A DNA stretch of 26,373 bases from an uncultured Collinsella sp. (GCA_902470905.1 CABRIC010000023.1:1-26373); one strand, 5' to 3'; positions 1 to 7,159 are shown, counted from the stretch's first letter. The notes: generated from the letters alone by a model not told the origin. Translations and numbers: made by a program.

Positions 1-155
1 ACGCAGTCGACCCCCAGGCCGGAAAGCCTCTTCTGCAGGTCGAACCCCGTGACCCCGGATTCGTACACGCACCTGGCCTTTGGGTCCACGGACCGCACCC
101 ACTCCGCGACTGCCCCGGCGTCGTAGCCGAAGGTCGCGCAGCGCACCTCCCCGGT
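1..155 (-). pseudogene. IS110-family transposase, interrupted; downstream fragment running off the window
   Basis: Read on the minus strand from 155 towards 1, the sequence encodes a stretch typical of IS110-family (DEDD) transposases shortly after the N-terminus, including VRCATFGYD, AEWVRSVDP and CVYESGVTGFDLQKRL. It has no start codon of its own: reading upstream, it meets the end of the IS21 element at 156. Its missing N-terminus lies at 2617-2696, on the other side of that element. Joining ...DVMT at 2617 with TGEVRC here restores one continuous frame. The gene continues beyond base 1, so the C-terminal half cannot be seen. It is inactive as it stands because about 2.46 kb separates its first 26 codons from the rest. 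Confidence 0.85.
151..155. repeat. Target site duplication, left copy (CCGGT)
   Basis: CCGGT lies directly outside the TG that begins the IS21 element at 156. The same five bases follow the terminal CA at 2617-2621. Removing the element and one copy rebuilds an uninterrupted IS110 reading frame, which fixes both element ends. Confidence 0.85.
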
Positions 156-245
156 TGTTGATGTTCACTAAGAAGTGGTCCGAGTGATCACTGGGAAATA
201 AGCACCGTGAGCACGAAAAATTGAGCAGTTTAAGCAAGAGGGCCG
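156..245. repeat. IS21 left end with subterminal repeats
   Basis: This is the non-coding left end. It contains TAAGCA, GTGAGCA, ATTGAGCAG and TTTAAGCAAGAGGG in succession, and these partly match the inverted sequence of the right end. In IS21-type elements such multiple repeats are the transposase binding sites; here that role is inferred. Confidence 0.7.
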
Positions 246-331
246 CGCTCCGGGGACCGGGGGCGCGGCCCTCGCCGTATGGTTTCCCCGGGCGGTTACT
301 TTGGCGAGCCCGCCCGGGAAGGATGGAGGAG

Positions 332-1798
332 ATGACCGTGCCCCTGGACACAGTGAATGATATACGGTCGATGGATGCCGCCGGGCGCTCGAGGTCCGAG
401 ATCGCCCGAATGCTCCACGTGAGCCGGAACACCGTGGCGAAGTACGCCGACATGGAGGACATGTCGCCCGCCGCGCCGATGCCCCGGAGGAGGGGCAGGC
501 CCGCGCTCGAGGGCAACGAGGAATGGGTCGCGGGCGTTCTCGAGGCCGACCTCGGGGCCCCGAGGAAGCAGCGCCACACCGCCAGGCGGATCTACGACAG
601 GCTCGTCGCCGAGCGCGGCTACGGCGGCTCTTACTCCACCGTGCAGAGGTTCGTCCGCGAGCTCAGGCTCGCCCGGGCGGCGGCGGGCGGAGAGGGGTAC
701 CTCGAGCTCGAGTGGGCGCCCGGCACCTGCCAGGTCGATTTCGGGAACTTCCGCGCCGCGGTCGGCGGGAGGACCCTCGACCTCAAGCTGCTGGTCGCGA
801 CGCTTCCGCACTCGAACGACCGGCAGTGCGTCGCCCTCATGTCGCAGAGGTCGGAGTGCCTGTGCTCCGGGCTGCTCGAGATCTTCCGCCGCTGGGGCCG
901 CGCCCCGGCGGCGATGGTGCTCGACAACGCCACCGAGGCGGGCAGGATGGTACGCGGCGAGGTCACGGAATCGAGGCTGTTCTCGCAGTTCAGAGCCCAC
1001 TACCGCTTCGAGAGCCGGTACTGCAACCCCTATTCGGGAAACGAGAAGGGCTCCGTCGAGAACGCCGTGGGGTTCCTCCGGCGCAACCTCCTCGTCCCCG
1101 TGCCGGCGTTCGGCGCGCTCCCCGAGCTCAACGCGTTCCTCGCCGAGGGGTGCGCGAGGGTCAACGCGGCGGCGCGCTGCCGCGACGGCAGGCCGCACGG
1201 GGAGGCCTACCGGGAGGACCTCGCCGCCATGCGCTCCCTTCCCGGCGTGGAGTTCGACGCGGTGAGGTGGGTCACCGCCCGCGCCGACAAGCGCGGCTAT
1301 GTCGAGGCCGACGGGCGCGAGTACGTCGCCGGGCCCGCCTGGCACGGGCGGAGCCTGCTCGTCGGCATGCGCGCGTCGACGGTGGAGATCCTCGCCGATC
1401 GCGGCCGCCGGGTCGCCGTCCTCCCCAGGGCCTTCGGGGAGGGCCCCGCGGTCCGGAACCCCCTCTCGCTCGTGCCCGCCATCATCGCCAGGCCGAGGGC
1501 CTTCGGGGAGTCGACGATCAGGCGCGACATGCCGCCGGGGCTCGTCGAGGGGATCGACCGGATGGACTCCGCCGGCAGGAGGCGCACGCTCAGGTCGATC
1601 GGCCGGGCGAGCGAGTCCTCGGGTTTCGAGGCGGCCTGCGAGGCGGCGCTCAGGGTCGTCGAGGGCGGCCGCGTCCCCGACGACGCCACGGTCGACGTGC
1701 TGGCGAGGCGCATCGCGGGAGGCGGCGGCGGGGCCGGCGGGGCCGACCTGTCGGTCTACGACGGGTTCCTGAAGGGGGCGGTCGCCGATGGCAGCTAG
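332..1798 (+). CDS. istA: IS21-family transposase IstA
   Basis: This is the DDE transposase that, with IstB, moves the element. An N-terminal helix-turn-helix (SRSEIARMLHVSRNTVAKYA, about residues 18-37) is followed by a catalytic core. The acidic residues are in CQVDFG (about D136), VLDNAT (about D198) and KGSVENAVG (about E243), the spacing expected of a DDE/rve fold. At about 488 residues the length is normal for IstA. The start is uncertain: ATG 332 follows GGAGG very closely, while ATG 323 and GTG 338 are in the same frame. The end overlaps istB by 11 bases, so the two are translationally coupled. Confidence 0.93.
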   Translation: MTVPLDTVNDIRSMDAAGRSRSEIARMLHVSRNTVAKYADMEDMSPAAPMPRRRGRPALEGNEEWVAGVLEADLGAPRKQRHTARRIYDRLVAERGYGGSYSTVQRFVRELRLARAAAGGEGYLELEWAPGTCQVDFGNFRAAVGGRTLDLKLLVATLPHSNDRQCVALMSQRSECLCSGLLEIFRRWGRAPAAMVLDNATEAGRMVRGEVTESRLFSQFRAHYRFESRYCNPYSGNEKGSVENAVGFLRRNLLVPVPAFGALPELNAFLAEGCARVNAAARCRDGRPHGEAYREDLAAMRSLPGVEFDAVRWVTARADKRGYVEADGREYVAGPAWHGRSLLVGMRASTVEILADRGRRVAVLPRAFGEGPAVRNPLSLVPAIIARPRAFGESTIRRDMPPGLVEGIDRMDSAGRRRTLRSIGRASESSGFEAACEAALRVVEGGRVPDDATVDVLARRIAGGGGGAGGADLSVYDGFLKGAVADGS

Positions 1799-2531
1799 CG
1801 AGGAGCTGGCCCGCAGGGTCGTGGAGGCCGGGCGTTCGTGCTCGCTCACCACCGCCGTCCTGGAGGAGTGGTCGAGGCTCGGCACCCCGAAACAGGTGGA
1901 GTACCTGGCGGGCTACCTCGAGGCGGAGAGGTCCAGCCGCGAGGCCTCGAAGCGCGCGACGCTGCTCAGGCGCTGCGCGCTGCCGGCGCCCAAGACCTTC
2001 GACGGCTACGACTGGTCGGCCGTGTCGTGGCCGGAGGGCATGGGGCGCGAGTCGCTGCTCGCGCTCGACTTCGTCGAGCGCAGGGAGGACCTCGTGCTCA
2101 TGGGCGACGTCGGCACCGGCAAGACGCACATGGCGTCGGCCCTCTGCGCGCTGGCGTGCGAGAGGAGGCTCGAGGCGCGCTTCTTCACGGCGTCGTCGCT
2201 CGTGATGCGCCTGAGGCGCGCCCGCGACGACGGGAGGCTCGACCGGGAGGCCGCGCTCATCGGCAAGGCCCGCCTGCTCGTCATCGACGAGCTCGGGTTT
2301 CTCCCGCTCGACGCGGACGGGGCGAGGCTGCTCTTCCAGGTCTTCGCCGACGCATACGAGAGGCAGTCGGTGGTGATCACCACGAATCTGGAGTTCAGCA
2401 GGTGGGGGTCGGTGTTCGGGGACGACCAGATGGCCGCCGCCGTGATCGACCGGATCGTCCACCACGGGAGGCTCGTCCAGTTCCGCGGCGAGTCCTACCG
2501 CGTCCGCCATGCCCTCATGCAGGAGGGCTAG
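1788..2531 (+). CDS. istB: IS21-family helper ATPase IstB
   Basis: This AAA+ ATPase assists IstA in transposition, as a DnaC/MuB-like target-binding helper. Visible motifs are Walker A GDVGTGKTH (about residues 106-114) and Walker B LLVIDELGF. A region with TTNLEFSRWGSVFGD follows, then the conserved C-terminal VIDRIVHHG and YRVRHA. At 247 residues it is full length. The ATG at 1788 overlaps the end of istA and is preceded by a purine-rich AAGGGGGCGG. About 85 bases of non-coding right end follow before the element stops at 2616. Confidence 0.95.
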   Translation: MAASEELARRVVEAGRSCSLTTAVLEEWSRLGTPKQVEYLAGYLEAERSSREASKRATLLRRCALPAPKTFDGYDWSAVSWPEGMGRESLLALDFVERREDLVLMGDVGTGKTHMASALCALACERRLEARFFTASSLVMRLRRARDDGRLDREAALIGKARLLVIDELGFLPLDADGARLLFQVFADAYERQSVVITTNLEFSRWGSVFGDDQMAAAVIDRIVHHGRLVQFRGESYRVRHALMQEG

Positions 2532-2539
2532 CCGCTCAA

Positions 2540-2616
2540 AAAGCGTGCGCGCTTCCGATGCTCAGGCTGCTCAATTTACGATGCTCTTTTTGCTCAAGCC
2601 CTCTTGACGAAACACA
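2540..2616. repeat. IS21 right end with subterminal repeats
   Basis: Read inward on the complement, this end begins TGTGTTTCGTCAAGAGGG. It then shows TTGAGCA, AGAGCA, AATTGAGCAG and CTGAGCA, matching the left-end motif set in inverted orientation. Confidence 0.7.
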
Positions 2617-2621
2617 CCGGT
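2617..2621. repeat. Target site duplication, right copy (CCGGT)
   Basis: This is the right-hand copy of the duplication that begins at 151. In the IS110 frame it encodes part of Thr-Gly at the insertion point. Confidence 0.85.
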
Positions 2622-2696
2622 CATGACGTCGAGGGAGACTGCCTTTATCGAGCGGGCGTGGACGTCGAGGCCGACGAAGGTGGTAGTATCGAGCAT
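2617..2696 (-). pseudogene. IS110-family transposase, N-terminal fragment cut off by IS21
   Basis: From ATG at 2696 the minus strand encodes 26 codons beginning MLDTTTFVGLDVHARSIKAV and ending DVMT. The VGLDVH motif holds the first catalytic Asp of the DEDD nuclease domain of IS110-family enzymes. A purine-rich GGAAGGGG precedes the start. The frame runs straight into the target duplication and resumes at 155. This is a gene disrupted by a later insertion, not a decayed fragment: no other lesion is visible in the parts that can be read. Confidence 0.85.
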
Positions 2697-2823
2697 GGGA
2701 GCCCCTTCCATGAATGCGGCGTGGCCGCCGCGGCTGAATTAGACACTTACCATTGTCGGCCTAATCCGCGGTCTTTCATGCAGCAGGGGCTCTCAATGTT
2801 TTTATGTCCTGCTCATATCGTCT
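2697..2823 (-). other. Probable upstream non-coding end of the IS110-family element
   Basis: This stretch lies directly upstream of the interrupted IS110 transposase and has no convincing reading frame. In IS110-group elements the non-coding end next to the transposase start encodes the bridge RNA that picks the target. Such an RNA could lie here, but I could not define its fold or the element boundary. The location is known for the family; its presence here is inferred. Confidence 0.35.
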
Positions 2824-2905
2824 CTGCCGGCACTTGGGGACACTCCTCGGCGCGCCAGAGCCGGTCGCCTGGGGATGGAGAGGCCATTTTGGCCCTTGGC
2901 GGTCA
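2824..2905 (+). repeat. 82-bp dispersed repeat, copy A
   Basis: The block begins CTGCCGGCACTTGGGGACAC and ends CTTGGCGGTCA. It aligns without gaps to 9559-9640, with roughly 88 percent identity by eye and the same orientation. A related shorter unit occurs at 9536-9558 and 23972-24021. The two long copies bracket the accessory island. Confidence 0.8.
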
Positions 2906-3099
2906 GTCGGGGCGAAACTAGAAGATCTTTCCGATTCGCGGCTGTTCATGCTTGTAGAGCATCTAAAACAATAGGATGTTATTCTGGAATATGCCGGGTG
3001 CGTGAACTTGCCTGTCTTAGCCTTAATAAGGTATAGGGGAGTTTGGCTCAGGGGTTCCGTCTTGTTCTTCAGCGCAGTATTGTGGGACAGATTTGCTGA

Positions 3100-3828
3100 G
3101 ATTGGCGCCTTACACCGCAGAGCGCACGGAAGGCTCTCGATTTGTGTTCTGGCCCCAGAATACAGGGCCTGATACTTACCAACTGTGGCATGGATGTAAC
3201 ATCTGTAGAAATCAACCCTTTTGTTGTCGACCTTTGTAAGAAAAACACTGCCATCAACTCTTTGGATGACGAAACTAGGGTGCTTGAGGGGAGCCTTTAC
3301 TCCCCTCTGAGAGATGACTCATGTTTTTCGCTTGTCGTTGTGAATCCTCCGTTACTGCCGATTCCGGATGAGATTCCTTATCCCTTCGTTTGAGATGGAG
3401 GACAATCGGGTCTGGATAAAACACTTCGTATTCTTAAGGGTGGCGATACGCATTTAGAGAAAAACGGTAAATACTGCTAATAGGGGTGACGACGATGGTG
3501 CAGGGGCGACCCGCGATGCTCTCATCAATACGTCGGATGCTTGGGAAATCAGGTCTAGATGCATGTATGATGATGCTGTGTGGCTATTCAATTAATCCGC
3601 GTTCCGAATGGGTGCAGGGTATAGCTGCGACATCGTATGCTTTTGACCCGGCGTGATACTCAGATATTTCTGAGGCGGTTGACGAAGTTTATACGCACTA
3701 TGCCGCGCAAGGCGTTTCGGAAGTTTGCACATCTACGTTACGGGCTTAGGTTTCTTCAAGCGAGCAGGCCGGTTGCGTTATTTCGAGCGATTTTTCTAGT
3801 CTAGACGACAAAAGGCAAAGGATTTGAT
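3100..3828 (+). pseudogene. Decayed class I SAM-dependent methyltransferase
   Basis: The frame 3100-3393 reads ...ALDLCSGPRIQGL (SAM-binding motif I), DVTSVEINPFVVDLC (motif II acidic loop) and VVVNPPLLPIPDEIPYPFV (the NPPL-type motif IV). An in-frame TGA at 3391-3393 stands where a Gly codon (GGA) would fit. The same frame continues as DGGQSGLDKTLRILKGG to TAA at 3477-3479. It remains recognisable afterwards (MLGKSGLDACMMMLCGYSINP, a GIAATSYAF stretch, then TGA, then YTHYAAQGVSEV), with further stops before 3828. Upstream of 3100 a TGA interrupts the frame, so the N-terminus is also lost. NPPL-type methyltransferases act on proteins, RNA or small molecules; the substrate cannot be told. It could once have served the peptide locus nearby, but that is speculation. 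Confidence 0.75.
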
Positions 3829-3873
3829 GGGTATAAAACGCGGACGTTTGTGGGCGGATGCTCAAATCTATTG

Positions 3874-3919
3874 TGGCAATCGGGCGGTTGAAAAAGATAT
3901 TTCAACCGCCCGATTGCCA
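3874..3919. repeat. Perfect 20-bp inverted repeat with 6-base loop
   Basis: The arms 3874-3893 (TGGCAATCGGGCGGTTGAAA) and 3900-3919 are exact complements separated by AAGATA. There is no run of T after the second arm, so it is not a typical intrinsic terminator. It lies between the methyltransferase pseudogene and the ABC exporter and could be a processing hairpin, an attenuator, or a small mobile-element end pair. Confidence 0.8.
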
Positions 3920-4064
3920 GGTTCGTCGGAGGAGATGTCCGATTCCGACTCTCTTGTAGGAAGAGCTTGAGATCGTATTGGCCCAAGGCAATCTTAAAGC
4001 AGTCTCATTGGCAAATCTTCGCTCCTGTTGTGTTGAGGTGTAAGGTATCAGTGATTGATGTTTT

Positions 4065-5717
4065 GTGGCGGGTAGATTGGGGCCTTCCTTGATTCGATGC
4101 GTTCTCTCGAGGTTCATCAGAGCAAAAGGGGCTTTCGTCTTCATTGCTATCACGGTGATTGGAACCGCTCTCTCCTATGCCATGCCATACGTGAACGGGA
4201 AATTCTTAGATTTTCTTCTCGGTAACCGCAGCGAAAGAGACGCCGTACTCTTCGCGCTCCTGGTTGCGTCAATAGGAGTTTTCTCCACCCTCTTTACTTA
4301 TTTTGCAGGAACACTTTCCATTCGCATAACCACGAGACTTTCCTTTGATCTTCTCAGGGAGGCCGTCTTGCGTTTTGAAAGAGACGATTACTTGGTGAGT
4401 CGGACCATCGATCCAGCCTATACAACGCAACGGATTATTTCCGACTCCAGCGTGGTCTCATCCTTCGTTTTGGCGAATTTTATCAGTGCGCCGCTGTCCA
4501 TTGTAGCCATTCCCATCGTATTGCTTATCATATGGTCAATTGATTCAACTCTCGCGGTGTTTTCCATCATTCTCCTCATCGTGTATTTCTGTGTAATTAC
4601 TGGGTTGAGGAAACTTTTGTATAGGGTCACGTATGAGAAGAAAGAGGCGGACAGCGCCTTTTACGCCGCAATTGCATCGCAGCTTAATCAGATTCTCAAC
4701 ATTCAACTGACATCTTCGTACGGCAAGAGCGAACAAGCGCTCGACGCTGGGTTTAAGAGCTATTTTCCCAAAGTTTTGCGCTCCGGAAAGCTATCATATT
4801 CTCTGACATCGCTCGATGGTCTTTTCGCAGCGTTGTTTCAAGCGGTGATACTTGTTGTTTCCGGAGTACGAATCATTAACGGAACTATGTCAATAGGCGA
4901 GTACACTATCATCGGTACATACTTCGCGGTTCTCTTTAAGACTTTGAAAAGTATGATGTCATTGTTCAAATCCTATCAAGATGCCAAAGCATCATGGGAT
5001 AGGACGGCTATCGCGACGAGAGAAAAGGAGAGATCGGGGTGGAATCGGACCGATTTAGCTAAACTCGATGAAATAAATGACATTTCGGTATCTGATTTGG
5101 AATTCTCGGTTGCCCTTCCAGACGGATCTGTCCGAGAGGTCCTCGGCGGGTTTTCTTTCAAGTTTTCCGGTCCTGGTACATATTGCATAGTTGGGGAAAA
5201 CGGAAGAGGCAAGACGTCACTTCTTTACTTGATGCTCGGGCTATACTCATCGAAAGGCAAAGTAAAATACAACGGCGTGCCAATCGAAGAATGCGACTTG
5301 GATTACATACGTGCGAGAGAGATATCGTGCTGCCCACAGTCGTGCTTCGCGCCGGACGAAACGGTGAAAGAGCTGTTAGAGTATTTCGACACGCCCTTTT
5401 CTTCCTATCACCGGGGTGTAGATGGCCTACTTTCGCTGGAAAACAGCGTGAAGGAGTTGCTCGGGAAACGTTGCTCCGCGCTTTCGGGCGGTGAGCTGCG
5501 CCGAGTGTACTTATGGTCGGCGATTTCACGCAAGTCGTCAGTTTTGGTACTCGACGAGCCCACGACTGGGTTAGACGCTGTAAGCCGCGCCGAGCTTGCG
5601 GCCTATGTTAAGCGCAACAAGCAAAGCCAGCTGATCATCGTTGTCTCTCACGATGACGAGATGGTCGGCGCGGTAGAAGAGGTAGTGGATTTAGGTAGCA
5701 TGTACCAGGGTAAATGA
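4065..5717 (+). CDS. ABC exporter, fused membrane and ATPase domains
   Basis: This is an ATP-driven exporter half-transporter that works as a homodimer in the membrane; peptide or drug-like cargo is typical of the class. The N-terminal ~320 residues hold about six hydrophobic spans (for example GAFVFIAITVIGTALSYAM, AVLFALLVASIGVF, SIVAIPIVLLIIW). The ATPase domain has Walker A GENGRGKT (377-384), Q-loop CCPQS, signature LSGGE (473-477), Walker B VLVLDEP (about 493-499), D-loop GLDA and switch His in VVSHDDE (about 529). There is no N-terminal C39 leader-peptidase domain. The frame opens at a stop at 4056, so GTG 4065 is the earliest start, with no clear ribosome site; TTG 4089 is an alternative. 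It is AT-rich relative to nifJ. It faces the minus-strand peptide locus and is the best candidate to export that product, which is inferred. Confidence 0.9.
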   Translation: MAGRLGPSLIRCVLSRFIRAKGAFVFIAITVIGTALSYAMPYVNGKFLDFLLGNRSERDAVLFALLVASIGVFSTLFTYFAGTLSIRITTRLSFDLLREAVLRFERDDYLVSRTIDPAYTTQRIISDSSVVSSFVLANFISAPLSIVAIPIVLLIIWSIDSTLAVFSIILLIVYFCVITGLRKLLYRVTYEKKEADSAFYAAIASQLNQILNIQLTSSYGKSEQALDAGFKSYFPKVLRSGKLSYSLTSLDGLFAALFQAVILVVSGVRIINGTMSIGEYTIIGTYFAVLFKTLKSMMSLFKSYQDAKASWDRTAIATREKERSGWNRTDLAKLDEINDISVSDLEFSVALPDGSVREVLGGFSFKFSGPGTYCIVGENGRGKTSLLYLMLGLYSSKGKVKYNGVPIEECDLDYIRAREISCCPQSCFAPDETVKELLEYFDTPFSSYHRGVDGLLSLENSVKELLGKRCSALSGGELRRVYLWSAISRKSSVLVLDEPTTGLDAVSRAELAAYVKRNKQSQLIIVVSHDDEMVGAVEEVVDLGSMYQGK

Positions 5718-6088
5718 TGACAAGTGTAGTGCTACCCAACTGGCAGAGATAACAAAAAGGCGATGCAGATGCACGTAGCATTCAGGCGGTTCGGACTCGG
5801 TGCCTTCACGCCATCGCAACGCTTTCAGATATAGTTCTCGTTCTCTTACTAAAGGAAACTTTAGTCTACGTCATCTTGTCGAGACAGAGGTGAAGCGAAG
5901 TGTTGTCGCGACGTATCTTATTCCAGGTGGCTCAGTATCAGCGTGAGAATCGCACCAAAGTGTACTTACGATTCTCGTGTCCCACGGACAACATGAGCTG
6001 AGCATTGAGGTTCCACCCTTTGCTGCAACTACACGGGGTTGGACGGCAATGAATATGCCGGGCCGCATACCACGCGCAGCGGGGGTCC
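5718..6088. other. Non-coding gap, no recognisable feature
   Basis: This is 371 bases between the exporter and an IS110 relic. Short frames exist on both strands but none has a convincing ribosome site or a familiar motif. It is probably remnant DNA. Confidence 0.5.
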
Positions 6089-6214
6089 ATGTCCCAGTAT
6101 GTTGCCTACAGCAGCCTCGATGTCCACGCACACATCATCTCTGCCTTCGCGTTCAATCCATTTGCCGGAGAGTGCGAGGGTTGCCAGGCCGTAGAATTCG
6201 AGCCGAACAAATGA
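6089..6214 (+). pseudogene. IS110-family transposase N-terminal relic (41 codons)
   Basis: From ATG 6089 the frame starts MSQYVAYSSLDVHAHIISAF and stops at TGA 6212-6214. The pattern YxxLDVHAxxISAFAFxPxxGE matches the start of IS110-family transposases, with the LDVH catalytic Asp kept. No further transposase sequence follows. It differs from the interrupted copy at 2617-2696 (VGLDVHARSIKAV), so it is a second, unrelated insertion event. Confidence 0.65.
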
Positions 6215-6308
6215 AATGCGGTATCAGCGCATAGGATTAAACTGACGATTGCTTTGCACTGAGAATACGCTTGGAAAGCCGCTATGGGTGGCGGCCCGGG
6301 TTAAATAG

Positions 6309-6353
6309 AGAAGCCCGTCCGATCACTTTCATGTGGCGAACGGTCGGGCTTCT
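6309..6353. terminator. Stem-loop, probable bidirectional terminator
   Basis: AGAAGCCCGTCCG (6309-6321) pairs with CGGTCGGGCTTCT (6341-6353) at 12 of 13 positions around a 19-base loop. T-rich sequence follows on both strands. It lies downstream of the minus-strand peptide operon (last gene ends at 6418) and after the IS110 relic on +. Confidence 0.65.
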
Positions 6354-6417
6354 TATTCCACTTGCCAATGCTCGGCTCATATTGGAAGAAAGCTACGCTA
6401 ATGTTTGCGTGACACTC

Positions 6418-6525
6418 CTATTTTCTCCGAAGAAAGAGTCGGATAATGAAGAATAGAATTAAAAAAGGTGCCAGATATAACGCAAGTATAAAGGCTAATC
6501 CAACGAGACCTTGCAATAATGGCAT
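6418..6525 (-). CDS. Small single-span membrane peptide (35 aa) in the peptide locus
   Basis: ATG 6525 is preceded by a very strong ribosome site (GGGAGGAGTT then ATG). The product is almost entirely hydrophobic, starting MPLLQGLVGLAFILALYLAP and ending with the basic tail FLRRK, so it should span the membrane once with its C-terminus inside. It lies 78 bases downstream of the second precursor, on the same strand, as the last gene of the unit. I do not recognise a family. An immunity peptide, a membrane accessory of export, or a membrane-active toxin are all possible. The reading frame and ribosome site are seen; any function is inferred. Confidence 0.6.
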   Translation of the reverse strand: MPLLQGLVGLAFILALYLAPFLILFFIIRLFLRRK

Positions 6526-6603
6526 AACTCCTCCCAGACACGAGATTTTGGTATTTGTTCCCATCTTATTCTGAATTGGACCAAATAGTTCCTAGCCACA
6601 AAA

Positions 6604-6783
6604 CTACTCGTCAACTGGATCGCACCAATCTGCTGGCAAAACACAGCTTGATTCTTTATCGACATAGCACCAATCCGCAACAGGGCACTCGGCGATGTCG
6701 TAAAAATTGCATATATCAACTCCAAGACAACAAGGCTCAACGGGAGGATGTTCATTTGAACCAACAGGATGGATATGCTTCAT
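6604..6783 (-). CDS. Cys-rich RiPP precursor peptide 2 (59 aa), ranthipeptide-like
   Basis: ATG 6783 follows GGTGAGGAG at good spacing. The product has a short leader beginning MKHIHPVGSNEHPPVEP, then a core with seven Cys. The core reads as a chain of Cys-Xn-Asp units: CLGVD, CNFYD, CPVAD, CYVD, CVLPAD and CDPVD (n = 2-4, mostly 3), with one extra Cys before the first. It shares its first six residues and the pattern CLGxDIC...YDxAxxC with precursor 1, which lies 30 bases upstream. In freyrasin-type ranthipeptides a radical SAM/SPASM enzyme joins each Cys sulfur to the side chain of the Asp in CX3D. By analogy this is a precursor of the maturase at 7187-8544. There is no clear GG or other leader cleavage motif. 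Confidence 0.75.
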   Translation of the reverse strand: MKHIHPVGSNEHPPVEPCCLGVDICNFYDIAECPVADWCYVDKESSCVLPADWCDPVDE

Positions 6784-6813
6784 AACAGCTCCTCACCTTA
6801 ATCCAATTAGAGA

Positions 6814-7017
6814 CTACGTTTGATCAATGCCACAGTGATCTACAACGCAGATGCTGCCGCCATCCATGTCATAGTCGCAGTAATCGTATGCACCACAGCC
6901 ATCTGCTTTATCATAAACAGTACAGATGTCAGTAATGCCCAAGAGGCAGTCAAAAGACATCGGCTTCACGCCTGCCTCGTCGCCACTTCCTGGATTAATC
7001 GGATGAATATGCTTCAC
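6814..7017 (-). CDS. Cys-rich RiPP precursor peptide 1 (67 aa), ranthipeptide-like
   Basis: GTG 7017 lies 5 bases after the ribosome site GGGAGG. The product starts MKHIHPINPGSGDEAGVKPM, a leader of about 23 residues, and its core has exactly six Cys. Each is followed within 2-5 residues by Asp: CLLGITD, CTVYD, CGAYD, CDYD, CVVD and CGID. The core is strongly acidic and rich in Gly and Tyr. Precursor 2 is a diverged duplicate. The gene lies 169 bases downstream of the maturase on the same strand. The six Cys/Asp pairs resemble freyrasin-type ranthipeptides, where side-chain Cys-Asp thioethers form; that assignment is inference from pattern. The GTG start is chosen because of the ribosome site and the match to the ATG start of precursor 2. 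Confidence 0.75.
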   Translation of the reverse strand: MKHIHPINPGSGDEAGVKPMSFDCLLGITDICTVYDKADGCGAYDYCDYDMDGGSICVVDHCGIDQT

Positions 7018-7075
7018 GACTACCTCCCTTTGAGTGCAGAAAAACCTCAATATTGTGTATAACAAACCAAGATGT

Positions 7076-7159
7076 CTAGTTCACCATATTTCTAGAATGG
7101 TTTCGGCGAACGTAGCAATAAGCTTCGCAGACGGTAATCAGAAGAACGAACACCTCCAC
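7076..7159 (-). CDS. Possible tiny hydrophobic peptide after the maturase
   Basis: The frame right after the maturase stop stays open for 36 codons. From GTG 7159 it encodes about 27 residues starting VEVFVLLITVCEAYCYVRR, one short hydrophobic span with a basic tail. No ribosome site precedes this GTG, so it may not be expressed. It is listed only because it fills the gap between maturase and precursors and resembles in design the 35-residue peptide at 6418. Confidence 0.2.
   Translation of the reverse strand: MEVFVLLITVCEAYCYVRRNHSRNMVN

Larger units (their letters stand above)
156..2616 (+). mobile_element. IS21-family insertion sequence, complete (2461 bp)
   Basis: The element starts with TG (156) and ends with CA (2616). 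It carries istA and istB in the usual overlapping order and is flanked by a 5-bp duplication. Both ends hold several short subterminal repeats around TTGAGCA. On the left these include AATTGAGCAG and TAAGCAAGAGGG (about 206-242). Read inward from the right end, the complement shows CAAGAGGGCTTGAGCA and AATTGAGCAG. Multiple subterminal repeats are characteristic of IS21 ends. Both genes are open and full length, so the element may still be functional. It is visibly more GC-rich than the island at 2900-9000. Confidence 0.9.

Noticed and set aside
3391..3393. TGA as selenocysteine in the methyltransferase
   Set aside because: More stops follow in the same frame and a Gly codon is expected there, so decay is the simpler explanation.
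6495..6764. 89-codon hydrophobic minus-strand frame overlapping precursor 2
   Set aside because: It is the other frame of precursor 2. The precursor frame has the ribosome site and homology to precursor 1.
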